Source: Bacillus sp. EB600
GTDB lineage: Bacteria; Bacillota; Bacilli; Bacillales; Cytobacillaceae
NCBI RefSeq assembly: GCF_024494385.1
Contig: NZ_JAEVLT010000005.1
Span: forward strand, 124,001-188,000
Length of the DNA stretch: 64,000 nucleotides
Reading direction: 5' to 3'
Position 1 is the first letter of the stretch. Each line of letters starts with the position of its first letter. The position numbers were made by a program, and so were the translations under genes. Of this stretch, positions 17,398 to 26,259 are shown in pieces. The notes beneath the pieces are model-generated. The model searched no databases, had not been told where the DNA came from, and saw nothing but the letters and a program-made list of their open reading frames with translations.

Positions 17398-17523
17398 ATG
17401 GGTAGAAAATTAATGATGACAACTGTTGCTTTAGGTACAGCTTATTTACTGCGAAATAAAAAGAACCGCGACAAATTAAAGGAACAATTTAGGGATTTTG
17501 CCAGCATGGCAAGTAGAAAATAA
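17398..17523 (+). CDS. Small membrane-associated hypothetical protein, 41 aa
   Basis: Short gene with ATG seven bases after AAGGGGGA. The product starts MGRKLMMTTVALGTAYLLRNK and ends in a basic, amphipathic segment (DKLKEQFRDFASMASRK). One short hydrophobic helix suggests membrane attachment. Good ribosome site, sensible codon use and a downstream hairpin support a real gene. I do not recognise the family. Confidence 0.65.
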   Translation: MGRKLMMTTVALGTAYLLRNKKNRDKLKEQFRDFASMASRK

Positions 17524-17532
17524 CCAAAGTAA

Positions 17533-17560
17533 AAGGAGTGCAAGAATGGTTGCACTCCTT
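17533..17560. terminator. Terminator between the 41-aa gene and tatA
   Basis: AAGGAGTGCAA (17533-17543) and TTGCACTCCTT (17550-17560) form a perfect 11-bp stem. The T-run lies on the minus strand, so it terminates tatA; it may also stop the convergent small gene. Confidence 0.8.
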
Positions 17561-17580
17561 AAAACATCGCTCTATCGCTC

Positions 17581-17799
17581 TTATTTCTTATTTATATCAA
17601 TTTTGTTCTCTTTTACTTCTTTACTATCTTCCTTTATCTCTGCTTTAATATCATCTGTCAATCCCTCAGTAGCTTTTTTAAATTCGCGGATTGATTTTCC
17701 AAAAGCGCGTCCAATTTCTGGAAGTTTATTTGGTCCAAAGATAACTAAGGCAACAATTAATAGTAAGATTAATCCTGGTACACCAATATTAGATAACAT
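17581..17799 (-). CDS. tatA: Twin-arginine translocase subunit TatA
   Basis: Membrane protein of 72 residues that forms the pore-like assembly of the Tat system for export of folded proteins. N-terminal membrane helix (about 3-20: [19 protein letters not shown]), the family hinge [23 protein letters not shown], then an acidic Lys/Glu tail. RBS GGGAG precedes the ATG. No tatC lies beside it in this window, so it is a stand-alone TatA; the tatC partner must be elsewhere. It could be called TatAy, TatAd or TatAc only with full-genome data. Confidence 0.95.
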   Translation of the reverse strand: MLSNIGVPGLILLLIVALVIFGPNKLPEIGRAFGKSIREFKKATEGLTDDIKAEIKEDSKEVKENKIDINKK

Positions 17800-17890
17800 A
17801 ATTTTACTCTCCCAGTGAAAATTTTTATTTTATGATCATTATACCCTTGTTCTGTGGCTAGTACTAGTTGAAGATTGGAGATTATTCAAA

Positions 17891-17916
17891 AAAGCATCCT
17901 ACAATTGGATGCTCTT
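17891..17916 (-). terminator. Terminator of the dlt operon, overlapping the dltD stop
   Basis: GCATCC (17894-17899) and GGATGC (17907-17912) pair; on the minus strand the hairpin is followed by a run of six Ts. The dltD stop codon lies at the start of the hairpin. Confidence 0.75.
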
Positions 17917-19101
17917 TTGGGTAATGTGGTCATCGTTATAAAAGTCTTTAATGGCTTTATCAACATAAACCCAGCCTTTCCAGCCAATATGAATGGTATC
18001 CTTCATAAAATAAGGGTCATACTCATGTTTAGAAAAGTCAGCAATAGGGAATCCTTCTGCTTCTATCTGGTGCCTAATTCTTGTGTAATAGGATGTGCGT
18101 CCTTGCTTCGGAAATCCGGTATAATCATACCATTTCCCGTTGACAGGAACTGATATGAACAATGGCTTTGCCCCTGATTCTTTTAACAGGTCTAATACAA
18201 GTTGAAAATCATAATATTCAACTGAACGGCCGTATGAGGCTCCTCTTTTATATCCTTTCAACGAGGGTACCTTTTTCTTAATTTTATCATACTGTGAGTT
18301 AATCACAAGAAATTGATTGTTCGTAGCTTGTCTGGAACCTTCAAGTGTTGCTTCATGTTTAAGCTGAGCCCAATCCTTTTGTTTAACTGCACGTGTTATT
18401 TCACGGTTACGGCTTGTACCGCCGATAAGGGAGTAGTAAAGATCTTTTTTCTGTAATATCCCTCTATAGGCATAAGCAAAAGGTCGTGCAAGGACAGCTT
18501 TTCTTTTCACCCAAGGGTCATTAGAAAGTTCCCCCTGATAGATAGTAGTAAGTAACAGGTCATCTCGAACTGGGACAAAATGAAGTAATCGCTTTATTGC
18601 TTTCTTCTTCGTATCTGAATCAATTTTATTGTTAAGGGCCAAATCATATCCTTGCAGTGAGGAATAATTAGGAACAAAATGGGATTCATCTGCTCCTCTC
18701 GGCTGGAACCACTGTGGGGACAGGATAAAAACGAGCTTTTTCCCTTTAAGCTGTTCTGTATGTTCTGCAAAGTTTAGAAAATGGATAATGGATATAGAAC
18801 CACCACGACCAACTAAAAATGGGACAAACCCATCGGGGTTTTCTTTAAAATAATTCGATGGGTGGAAGGCATCAAGTCTTGCAAGCTCTGATGAACCATA
18901 CATAGGCAAATAGCGATTATCTTCAAGCATTTTTGACTGAATATATTTACCTTGAAACATAACCGGATTTAGTTCGGTTGCCGCTTGACTGATTCTACTC
19001 TCGGGAATTAGTTTTTCAATCCAACTATTTGGAATAATAATAAGCAAAAGTAAGACGAGAAAAGCGAAAATGATTGGTGAAAATAGAGACTTTCTGGTCA
19101 T
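17899..19101 (-). CDS. dltD: D-alanyl-lipoteichoic acid biosynthesis protein DltD
   Basis: Membrane-anchored protein of 400 residues that acts late in D-alanylation of teichoic acids on the outer face. One N-terminal membrane helix (about 8-25). The SGNH-like domain has the nucleophile Ser in PMYGSSELARLD and the distal Asp/His near MKDTIHIGWKGW; the His is present. Its ATG overlaps the dltC stop (ATGA). Length is slightly above the B. subtilis protein. D-alanylation lowers the negative wall charge and protects against cationic peptides. Confidence 0.96.
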   Translation of the reverse strand: MTRKSLFSPIIFAFLVLLLLIIIPNSWIEKLIPESRISQAATELNPVMFQGKYIQSKMLEDNRYLPMYGSSELARLDAFHPSNYFKENPDGFVPFLVGRGGSISIIHFLNFAEHTEQLKGKKLVFILSPQWFQPRGADESHFVPNYSSLQGYDLALNNKIDSDTKKKAIKRLLHFVPVRDDLLLTTIYQGELSNDPWVKRKAVLARPFAYAYRGILQKKDLYYSLIGGTSRNREITRAVKQKDWAQLKHEATLEGSRQATNNQFLVINSQYDKIKKKVPSLKGYKRGASYGRSVEYYDFQLVLDLLKESGAKPLFISVPVNGKWYDYTGFPKQGRTSYYTRIRHQIEAEGFPIADFSKHEYDPYFMKDTIHIGWKGWVYVDKAIKDFYNDDHITQKSIQL

Positions 19102-19334
19102 CTAAAATCAGCCAGCTGGTTTGCGATATTTTTTGGTGTATTCCAAGTGTCACGGTCAAATTCAGTAATAGGTACAGTAATGCCAAACCGTTCTTCGATT
19201 TTAACAAGCAGTTCAACCGTTCCAAATGAATCAAGAAGTCCACTGTTAAATAAGTCAATGTTCGGATCTTCCTTAACAGCATCATCCTGACAAACTTCTG
19301 CTAAAAGCTCAATAACTTGATTTTCAAATTCCAT
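19098..19334 (-). CDS. dltC: D-alanyl carrier protein DltC
   Basis: Acyl-carrier-like protein of 78 residues that carries D-alanine on a phosphopantetheine arm. The attachment Ser is in GLLDSFGTVELL. Start at ATG 19334 gives MEFENQVIELLAEVCQDD, the family start and exact usual length; the upstream ATG at 19343 is too close to AAGGGAG. Between dltB and this gene lies a 111-bp gap, longer than the other joints of the operon. Confidence 0.97.
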   Translation of the reverse strand: MEFENQVIELLAEVCQDDAVKEDPNIDLFNSGLLDSFGTVELLVKIEERFGITVPITEFDRDTWNTPKNIANQLADFR

Positions 19335-19445
19335 GATAATCATACTCCCTTTATTGTATCTATATTTTTATTTTTTTACTTTTTTACTTTGATCATTATT
19401 AGTTAATAGCCGAGCGAACTTCGCTATACAGCCACTTTGCTTTTC

Positions 19446-20606
19446 TTAGGAATGAATAAGGTGTCCAGAAAAAATATAAAAGCCAAAGCAAATAAAATGG
19501 AAAGTGATAACGATAGCAGCAATTTTTGTGTACCTATTGTTTGGCCACCACTTATGCTTTTTATTAAAATGTTCAAAAGAATTGTAGAGAACCATAATCA
19601 CCGCATGATAGATGCCGTAAAGTATATACTGAATAGCTAATCCATGCCAAACGCCCATTAATAAGAATAGCAAGATGTAACCAAGGTTTGAGCTGACATT
19701 TCGATTCTTAATCAATTTTTTCTTTGTTACCCAAAAAATAAAACGCATATAAACATAGTCTCTGAACCAATAAGAAAGACTTAGATGCCAGCGGTTCCAG
19801 AAATCTTTAATATTACGGCTAATAAAAGGTTTATTAAAGTTTTCTGGAGATTTTACTCCCATAATATAGCTGACGCCAATTGCAAACGCACTATACCCGG
19901 CAAAGTCAAAAAATAAATACAAACTATAACCATACATATAGAAGAGGTTATTTTGAAAATGACTATTGGCAATGGATCCTAAATTTGCGATGAAATAATG
20001 ATTTATCGAATAACCAATGATATATTTGTATAAAAACCCAAGGAAAATCTTGTTAATTCCATCGTAGAGAAGTATTTTATATTGTTCTTTGGAAATCTCA
20101 GCTTTTACATCTTTTTCAAAACGACGATACCGGTCAATTGGTCCGGATGAGATGGTCGGGAAGAATAGGATAAAATAGAGCAAACGAACGATCGGAATAT
20201 TGTTTTTAATCAAGCCATCCCTTGTTTCCATGATGAGTTGGGTTCCTTTAAATGTTAAATACGAAATACCAAGGAAGCCAATTAAATGGACATGGAAAAA
20301 ATAGGGCGAAAGTTTAGATATACTTAGTGGCAATATTGATAAGATAACTGCCATGCAGAAAACAGTGGTACTGTTTTCTTTCCTTCGGTAAGCAAGATAT
20401 CCTTTAATTAACAAAACCTGCCATATGGTAAATAAGATAAGTACAATTGCCTCATTCCAAAATGAACCAAAGATGAGTGCCAGCACGATGACTGACACCA
20501 CAATGTTATAAGACTGAAACCTTTTTCCCCTAAGGCCTAGAATAACAGTTGGAGCTAAAAGAATGGCGATGATGATAAAGAATGAAAATGAACCATATGG
20601 TGTCAT
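19446..20606 (-). CDS. dltB: DltB, MBOAT-family D-alanine transfer protein
   Basis: Polytopic membrane protein of 386 residues with about ten or eleven helices that passes D-alanine from DltC across the membrane. MBOAT features are FFPTISSGPIDRYRRF, FWNRWHLSLSYWFRDYVYMRF and the catalytic His in GVWHGLAIQYILYGIYH. The ATG overlaps the dltA stop (ATGA). The C-terminus IFSGHLIHS is complete. Confidence 0.97.
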   Translation of the reverse strand: MTPYGSFSFFIIIAILLAPTVILGLRGKRFQSYNIVVSVIVLALIFGSFWNEAIVLILFTIWQVLLIKGYLAYRRKENSTTVFCMAVILSILPLSISKLSPYFFHVHLIGFLGISYLTFKGTQLIMETRDGLIKNNIPIVRLLYFILFFPTISSGPIDRYRRFEKDVKAEISKEQYKILLYDGINKIFLGFLYKYIIGYSINHYFIANLGSIANSHFQNNLFYMYGYSLYLFFDFAGYSAFAIGVSYIMGVKSPENFNKPFISRNIKDFWNRWHLSLSYWFRDYVYMRFIFWVTKKKLIKNRNVSSNLGYILLFLLMGVWHGLAIQYILYGIYHAVIMVLYNSFEHFNKKHKWWPNNRYTKIAAIVITFHFICFGFYIFSGHLIHS

Positions 20607-22117
20607 ACTAAAACCTTTTCTTTAAGAAGTTTTCGATCGATTTTACCATTGGGGGTCATTGGCAGCTCCTCACGGTACGTAAACTTCCTTGGGATCATAT
20701 AAGAAGGAATTTTTTCGCCCAGTTCTTTCTTAATCGCACTAGTAAGCTGATATTCTTTTTCAAATCCATGCTTATCAGGGACTATCGTTGCTGATAAATA
20801 ATCAATTTTTTCATTATGATAAACAGGGACAACAACCACGTATTTTACATATTGAGATTCAGCGATATGATGTTCGATTTCTTCTAATTCCATCCGATAA
20901 CCGTGAAGCTTGATTTGAAAATCCATTCTTCCTTTATAGAAAAGGAGATTATTTTCCATGTAACCAGCATCACCTGTACGGTAGGCCATTTCTCCATTAA
21001 TGGTAAGAAAGGCTTTTTCTGTTAATTTCTGTTCGCCTAAATATCCCTTACTTACACTAGGACCAATAATGATGATTTCACCTTTCTCACCTTCAGCAGC
21101 TTCTGTGCCATCTTCATTCAGGAGCATAAGCTTTGTATCCTTTTTTGGACTGCCAACAGGGAGACTTTGGTATTGGTTTAGAATTTCTTGAGTAACTTCT
21201 ACAGAAGTAATGGCAACTGTGGCTTCTGTAGGTCCATAGGTATTATATACCTTTACTTTAGGAAAACGTTCTAATAATTGGCGAGCGATTGTAACCGGTA
21301 AAATTTCTCCACAGAATAAAAAGCAAGTTAATTCAGGAAGTAATTCTTGGCAAAATGATGGATCCATTAGACACATTTGTACAAATGATGGGGTAGAAGT
21401 CCAAACTTGAGTTTCTGAAGTCTTTAATGCTTCAAAAAGTATTTTGGGCCTTGCGATCATCTCTTTTGTGATTGCAAATATACATCCACCAGTTGCAAGT
21501 GCGGGGTAAAGGTCCATTACCGACAAGTCAAAAGAAAATGGAGCCTGGTTTAAAAATCGAAGCTGGCCATTGATTGGAAAATCATCCATCATCCAATTTA
21601 CAAAGCTTTGCAAATTATTTGCAGAAATTTGAACGCCTTTTGGATTTCCTGTACTTCCGGAAGTATAAATAATATAAAAACTTTCGTCCTCTTTAACCCA
21701 ATTTTTTGAATCCACCTTTGTTGACTCTACTATCGTTGTTCTTAGCTCTTCTATTGTAATAATCGGCACAGATGAATTATCCAGCTGCAAGGGTAAACTT
21801 GAAACATTAATCAGTAATTCGGATTGTGAGCTTTGGCCGATTCTTTCGATTCTCTCCAATGGAATGGAAGTATCAATTGGAACATATGGATGCCCTGATT
21901 TGACACACCCCAAAAACGAAACAATCATATCTGGCTGCATGTGTCCATAAACCAGTATGGGTGTACCTTTTGTCAAATTTTTTGTTAAAATATTACTAGC
22001 GACTTGTTCTGATTGCTGCCAAAGCTCTTTATAGTTGATTTCATTATCGGGAGAGATAAACGCGGCAGCTTCTGGATGTGTAACGGCAAAATCATGTATA
22101 GTTTTAAGCAATTTCAT
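20603..22117 (-). CDS. dltA: D-alanine--D-alanyl carrier protein ligase DltA
   Basis: Cytoplasmic adenylating enzyme of 504 residues that activates D-alanine with ATP and loads DltC. Core motifs are YIIYTSGSTGNPKGV (P-loop), YNTYGPTEATVA, YRTGDAGY and the C-terminal lysine in TPNGKIDRKLL. The length matches B. subtilis DltA. GGAGGA precedes the ATG, and the gene starts 17 bases after the dltX stop. Confidence 0.97.
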   Translation of the reverse strand: MKLLKTIHDFAVTHPEAAAFISPDNEINYKELWQQSEQVASNILTKNLTKGTPILVYGHMQPDMIVSFLGCVKSGHPYVPIDTSIPLERIERIGQSSQSELLINVSSLPLQLDNSSVPIITIEELRTTIVESTKVDSKNWVKEDESFYIIYTSGSTGNPKGVQISANNLQSFVNWMMDDFPINGQLRFLNQAPFSFDLSVMDLYPALATGGCIFAITKEMIARPKILFEALKTSETQVWTSTPSFVQMCLMDPSFCQELLPELTCFLFCGEILPVTIARQLLERFPKVKVYNTYGPTEATVAITSVEVTQEILNQYQSLPVGSPKKDTKLMLLNEDGTEAAEGEKGEIIIIGPSVSKGYLGEQKLTEKAFLTINGEMAYRTGDAGYMENNLLFYKGRMDFQIKLHGYRMELEEIEHHIAESQYVKYVVVVPVYHNEKIDYLSATIVPDKHGFEKEYQLTSAIKKELGEKIPSYMIPRKFTYREELPMTPNGKIDRKLLKEKVLV

Positions 22118-22134
22118 CAGAGGATTCCTCCATG

Positions 22135-22284
22135 TTAAAATTCATTATAAATATAGTTACCGGCATTGGCATCGTTAAACCCATACATAAAAAACAGTAA
22201 TATAAGGATGAGTAAGTAATAGATGAAATGGGCAAACCAATTCACTTTTTGATTTTCATAAAAGTCTTTTATTTTTTGGAACAC
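22135..22284 (-). CDS. dltX: DltX, small membrane protein of the dlt operon
   Basis: Protein of 49 residues from a GTG codon with GAGGTG eight bases upstream. It has one membrane helix (about 18-35, HFIYYLLILILLFFMYGF) and the conserved C-terminal end YIYNEF, the signature of DltX, which is needed for D-alanine incorporation in several Firmicutes. It is the first gene of the operon dltXABCD. Confidence 0.93.
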   Translation of the reverse strand: MFQKIKDFYENQKVNWFAHFIYYLLILILLFFMYGFNDANAGNYIYNEF

Positions 22285-22339
22285 AACTTATTCACCTCAA
22301 CTGTTAACGAATAAATTAGAGATTGAGCCATTTATATAG

Positions 22340-22368
22340 TAGGAAAAATTTCTGTATAGATTTTCCTA
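22340..22368. promoter_or_regulatory. Dyad upstream of the dlt operon
   Basis: TAGGAAAA (22340-22347) and TTTTCCTA (22361-22368) are perfect inverted repeats separated by 14 bases, about 55 bases before dltX in the 390-bp gap shared with the divergent sigma-factor operon. It has no T-run and is a candidate protein-binding site. The rest of the gap is AT-rich without open frames. Confidence 0.35.
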
Positions 22369-22594
22369 GATAATCATAATGCTGTTTTTAAGTGCTTGCA
22401 TTAAAATTAAATGAGAAAAAGATTAAATTTAAAAAATTCGAGTCCTAACTTTTGATAATATAATTTTCATTAAAAAGGAATTTTACGTTCTCAATAAAGA
22501 ATATATGGCAATTTTACCTATATAAGGATAAACTAGGATCGTGTTTTTGAAAAGTGTTTTTTGTAAAAGTATCGCAAAAATTATCGTTTTTTTT

Positions 22595-22620
22595 TGAACT
22601 TTTGATGATGATAATTAGTC
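22595..22620 (+). promoter_or_regulatory. Candidate ECF-type promoter of the sigma-factor operon
   Basis: TGAAC (22595-22599) followed after 16 bases by TAGTC (22616-22620) resembles the TGAAC...CGTC pattern used by Bacillus ECF sigma factors. Autoregulation from such a site is usual. The -10 part is a weak match. Confidence 0.35.
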
Positions 22621-22674
22621 TTTTCTATATCAGGCTTAAATATAAGCAGGATTCGGGGCAGGGGCTGAAAAAAT

Positions 22675-23211
22675 GTGGAAATTGATTTACATCAAATAAT
22701 TTTAGAGGCGAAACAAGGTAATCAAGCTTCCTTTCGACAATTGGTCACTGCCTATAAAGGCACTGTGTATCGACATGCATATGCTCTTTTGAATGATCGG
22801 ATGGAGGCAGAGGACGTAACACAGGAGGCTTTTGTTAAAGTTTATTATTCCTTATCAAAACTAGAAAATGAATATGCCTTTGTTTCTTGGCTGACAAAGG
22901 TTGTCACAAACCTTTGTTATGATAAAAATTCAAAACTTAGTAAGAAGAGAATAATCTTATCAGAGGAGTTAAGTGAAAATGTAGCGATTCAGAGGGGTCC
23001 TACACCAATTGAAAGTGCAATAACAAAAATGAGTATAAATGCTGCAATGGAAAAGATACCAATAGACCAAAGAAATGTCTTAATTTTAAGAGAGCTGCAA
23101 GGTTATTCCTATGCGGAAATTAGTGACATGCTACATATCCCATTAGGTACTGTCAAATCAAGGATTAGTGCTGCACGGGAAAATTTAAAGAAAGAACTTC
23201 AAAAGGGGTGA
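22675..23211 (+). CDS. ECF-family RNA polymerase sigma factor
   Basis: Sigma factor of 178 residues of the SigW/RpoE type. Region 2 (about 20-90) has AYALLNDRMEAEDVTQEAFVKVYYSL and SWLTKVVTNLCYDKN. Region 4 (about 125-178) has RNVLILRELQGYSYAEISDMLHIPLGTVKSRI, the -35 binding helix-turn-helix. Start is GTG at 22675 with AGGGG about ten bases before; the overlapping ATG one base earlier in another frame soon stops. Its stop overlaps the region of the anti-sigma ribosome site. It is divergent from dlt. Which known ECF group it belongs to is not clear. Confidence 0.95.
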   Translation: MEIDLHQIILEAKQGNQASFRQLVTAYKGTVYRHAYALLNDRMEAEDVTQEAFVKVYYSLSKLENEYAFVSWLTKVVTNLCYDKNSKLSKKRIILSEELSENVAIQRGPTPIESAITKMSINAAMEKIPIDQRNVLILRELQGYSYAEISDMLHIPLGTVKSRISAARENLKKELQKG

Positions 23212-23216
23212 GAGAA

Positions 23217-23732
23217 ATGTCTGAACATATTAAGGAATTACTTTCTGATTACATGGACAATGAAATAAACGAGGATGAAAGACAAATGATCGAAAAACAC
23301 TTGGCTGTGTGTATAGATTGCAATAATTGGTTTCGTGAATTAGCCACTCTTCGTCAGCAAATCTTAGCGACCTATGAAATAATTGAAATTCCAAGCACAA
23401 TCGAAGATAAGGTACTTGAAAAAATACAAGGGGTTTCCATAAAAAAATATTCAGGAGTTTCAAACCGAATCGCTATCATGATGTTTTTTGCATTTGGAAT
23501 CATGTTCTTGGTTACGACAAGTCCTTTTCTTACTGTTGGGTTACCAATTTTTCATACAATCTATAGTATTGCACGCGGGCTGATTTACGCAATACCATCA
23601 ATCATTTCTGCTATTCCGTATGTTGTTGAGGTTATCACCGTGGTCATCTTCATCTTTATTGCCTTGGCAGTTATTACATTGAGGTATCTGGTTCATTCAA
23701 TGGGAACCACAGTTAGAGCGGAGGACATCTAA
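23217..23732 (+). CDS. Zinc anti-sigma factor (ZAS domain, membrane-bound)
   Basis: Anti-sigma factor of 171 residues. N-terminal domain has the ZAS motif HLAVCIDC (His-x3-Cys-x2-Cys) at about 29-36, with an upstream acidic helix DYMDNEINEDERQMIEKH. Two membrane segments follow (about 83-105 and 130-155) and a short tail. ATG 23217 is preferred because AAAAGGGGTGAG lies just upstream; a GTG at 23208 within that site is the alternative. It should hold the sigma factor at the membrane until a signal releases it. Confidence 0.9.
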   Translation: MSEHIKELLSDYMDNEINEDERQMIEKHLAVCIDCNNWFRELATLRQQILATYEIIEIPSTIEDKVLEKIQGVSIKKYSGVSNRIAIMMFFAFGIMFLVTTSPFLTVGLPIFHTIYSIARGLIYAIPSIISAIPYVVEVITVVIFIFIALAVITLRYLVHSMGTTVRAEDI

Positions 23733-24587
23733 ATGTGGAACAGAAAGCTTGTCCTTAGTTTGATGATGCTGTTTTTAATGGCATTTCTCCTTGTAAAGCC
23801 AGTTTCAGCAATGGATAAAAATATCCTAAATGAGAAAAAAACAGTGATGCCAGCTTATGAGAAAGTGGATAATATAATTGTAGTTGGCCATGATATCGAC
23901 ATTAAAGGTAAAGTTGATTTTTCAGCGATTGTTATTAATGGAAATTTAAAAATTTCAAAATCTGCTAAAATAAATGGAATTGTCATTGTTATTAATGGTG
24001 ATGTCAATCAAGAAAAAGGTTCTTATGTAAAAGAAAATATTTTAGCTTTAAAATTTAAAAATGATACGATTAATCATTTCCTCATTGGTGTTGCTTTACT
24101 TTTTACAAACTGGATTTTACGGTTTGTCTTTAGTGTCGGTTTAGTTCTGCTTACAGTTTTGGTGGGTCTTCTCTTAAAAAATAGTGGTGAACAAAGGATA
24201 CGGATTTTTAAACAGCAAATAGGAAAGGTATTTCTTGTCGGAGCAATTGCGAGCTTTGTACTACTTGCAATCATATTGCTGTTAATTATTACTATAATTG
24301 GAATTCCAATTGCCATTATCTTAGCAATACCGCCGCTGATTGCATTTTTAATCGGTTTATCAATATTCAGTCAGTATTTTGGTGAAAAAATGCTCTCGGG
24401 AGGATATACTACTAGATGGATTACCATTTTTGCTGGTTCCTTCCTTATAATATCTATATTTAATTTTCCGTTTTTTGGAGCGATTGTTTTACTCTGTGTA
24501 TTCTGGCTTTCAAACGGTTTAATGATTTTATGGACATTTAACAAACTAAGCAAAAAACGAAATAAAGAAAATAATCGAAAAGAATAG
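23733..24587 (+). CDS. Membrane protein with bactofilin-like polymer-forming N-terminal domain
   Basis: Protein of 284 residues. A signal peptide (1-26, ending VSA) is followed by repeats of the beta-helix type (about 47-100: VVGHDIDIKGKVDFSAIVINGNLKI and IVIVINGDV), like the polymer-forming bactofilin/DUF583 group but placed outside the cytoplasm. The C-terminal half has about four membrane helices and a basic tail. The ATG comes directly after the anti-sigma stop, so sigma factor, anti-sigma factor and this protein form one operon. It is probably an effector or sensor of the same envelope-stress response. The function is inferred from fold and place only. Confidence 0.78.
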   Translation: MWNRKLVLSLMMLFLMAFLLVKPVSAMDKNILNEKKTVMPAYEKVDNIIVVGHDIDIKGKVDFSAIVINGNLKISKSAKINGIVIVINGDVNQEKGSYVKENILALKFKNDTINHFLIGVALLFTNWILRFVFSVGLVLLTVLVGLLLKNSGEQRIRIFKQQIGKVFLVGAIASFVLLAIILLLIITIIGIPIAIILAIPPLIAFLIGLSIFSQYFGEKMLSGGYTTRWITIFAGSFLIISIFNFPFFGAIVLLCVFWLSNGLMILWTFNKLSKKRNKENNRKE

Positions 24588-24617
24588 AAGCAAAAATGAA
24601 TAATTATTTTCAAAACT

Positions 24618-24646
24618 AAAAAAACCAGGCAGCGCCTGGTTTTTTT
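24618..24646. terminator. Bidirectional terminator between the sigma operon and the M42 peptidase
   Basis: AAAAAAACCAGGC (24618-24630) and GCCTGGTTTTTTT (24634-24646) form a perfect stem with an AGC loop and runs on both sides. The peptidase stop codon lies at its right edge. Confidence 0.92.
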
Positions 24647-25694
24647 AGTTAACTAGCTCGGATTGAACATAGTGGTATAAAAGCTTCGCAGTATAATCGA
24701 TTGAGTCTTGGTGTGTCCTTTCAAATGCGTGGGATGAATCAATTCCGGGCCCGATTAATCCATGTACGATATCATGACCTGATCGGATGGCGGCTGATGC
24801 ATCCGAGCCGTAGTAGGGATAAATATCTAATTTATATAGTATATTGTTATCTTTTGCAAGGCTGGTTAATTTTTTTCTTAAACCAAAATGATAAGGACCA
24901 CTTGCATCTTTTACACATATTGATACAGTGTATTCATCCGTTGCCTGACCATCACCGATGGCTCCCATATCAACCGCAAGATATTCGACTGTCTCGGGAG
25001 AAATATTTGAGTTTCCTCCATACCCAATTTCTTCATTGTTTGAAATGAGAAAATGGGTTGTATATGGAAGTGAAATGTTTTCCTGCTTTATTTGTTTTAT
25101 TAATTGAAGAAGAATTCCAACACTTGCTTTATCATCTAAATGGCGGGATTTAATGAAACCACTTTCTGTTAGTACAACCCGCGGGTCAAACGATATGAAA
25201 TCACCAACCTCTATTCCAAGCTTTCTAACGTCATCCTCGTTATGTACTTTTTCATCTATCCGTACTTCCATATTTTCTTGGTTTCGTTCTACCTTTTCTG
25301 CATCCTTATAGACATGCACGGAGGTCTGGTGCAAAAGAATCGTTCCAGTGTATTTATTTCCATTGCTAGTTTCAATTTGACAGTATTCACCCTCGATTGA
25401 GTTATACTTGAAACCTCCAATTAGATCAATCCGAAGTCTCCCGTTTGCTTTAATTTCCTTTACCATTGCCCCAAGTGTATCGACGTGCGCAGTTAGCATT
25501 CGGTGCTTGCTTGAATCTTTTCCAGGAAGTGTTGCAATTAAACCGCCTTTCCGGTTTTTTTTTGTTTGGACACCCAGGTTAGTAAGAAATTCTTCTACGA
25601 AAGTAATTACTTCGTTTGTATTTCCGGAGGGGCTTGGCATAGAGACTAAACTAGCAATTAATTTAATCGTTTCTGCTGTATTTGGATAAGCCAA
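24645..25694 (-). CDS. M42-family metalloaminopeptidase
   Basis: Cytoplasmic dinuclear-metal aminopeptidase of 349 residues, of the FrvX/YsdC/YtoP group that forms large tetrahedral complexes. Metal ligands and catalytic residues are visible: His in TAHVDTLGAM, Asp in SRHLDDKAS, Glu-Glu in SNNEEIGYGG, Asp in AVDMGAIGD and the last His in DSSHAFERTH. TTG 25694 gives an N-terminus MAYPNTAETIKLIASLVSMPS with AAAGGAG eight bases upstream; a TTG overlapping that site is too early, and an ATG inside it is out of frame. It is transcribed alone. Confidence 0.93.
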   Translation of the reverse strand: MAYPNTAETIKLIASLVSMPSPSGNTNEVITFVEEFLTNLGVQTKKNRKGGLIATLPGKDSSKHRMLTAHVDTLGAMVKEIKANGRLRIDLIGGFKYNSIEGEYCQIETSNGNKYTGTILLHQTSVHVYKDAEKVERNQENMEVRIDEKVHNEDDVRKLGIEVGDFISFDPRVVLTESGFIKSRHLDDKASVGILLQLIKQIKQENISLPYTTHFLISNNEEIGYGGNSNISPETVEYLAVDMGAIGDGQATDEYTVSICVKDASGPYHFGLRKKLTSLAKDNNILYKLDIYPYYGSDASAAIRSGHDIVHGLIGPGIDSSHAFERTHQDSIDYTAKLLYHYVQSELVN

Positions 25695-25946
25695 AGGACA
25701 TACTCCTTTCAAAATAAAACTACTTTCATCTTATTATATATCTAATTAAAAAGAAAATTTGAAAAAAATGTTTGCAAAATAGTTGCAAATTTTCCTAAAT
25801 TTCTGCATATTCTAAATAAGGACTTATAATTTTCGACTAAATTAAATAAACAATAATGCAGCTGGGAATTAATGATGTCATTCATCACGTTCTCAAAATT
25901 AGAGATGAAAATAGAAAATAGCTTTTAGGTTGGAGGGAAAGCATGC

Positions 25947-26258
25947 ATGTCAAGAATTGAACTATATCATAACAAAAACAGTCAGATTCAATGGAGGGTT
26001 CCGGTCCTTTCTCTATTGGTAATGACCCTGATTCTTACCGGAGGAATTTTACTATTTCAATATTTCGACAAGAGTTCGATTCGAATTGATACCCCAGATG
26101 AAAATCCAGGTAGAAAAGTGGTGGTGTCCCTGCCAAATGGTCAAGAGGTGTTTACATATGAAAAATATATCGTTACTAAAAAGGGTAAAACCTACTATAA
26201 AGGAGAGCGAAATACCATTGATTTGACAGGTGGAAAAGTTGATTACAAAAATTGGTGA
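25947..26258 (+). CDS. Small membrane-anchored hypothetical protein
   Basis: Not recognised. Protein of 103 residues with one membrane helix (about 18-40) and a C-terminal outer part of about 60 residues with beta-like content (KVVVSLPNGQEVFTYEKYIV). GGAGGG precedes the ATG, and a strong terminator follows at once, so it is a single-gene unit. Confidence 0.75.
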   Translation: MSRIELYHNKNSQIQWRVPVLSLLVMTLILTGGILLFQYFDKSSIRIDTPDENPGRKVVVSLPNGQEVFTYEKYIVTKKGKTYYKGERNTIDLTGGKVDYKNW

Positions 26259-26259
26259 T

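Noticed and set aside
23733..24587. Possibility that the bactofilin-like protein is a pore-forming or toxin component
   Set aside because: No toxin motifs; operon with sigma and anti-sigma factors fits envelope-stress function better.
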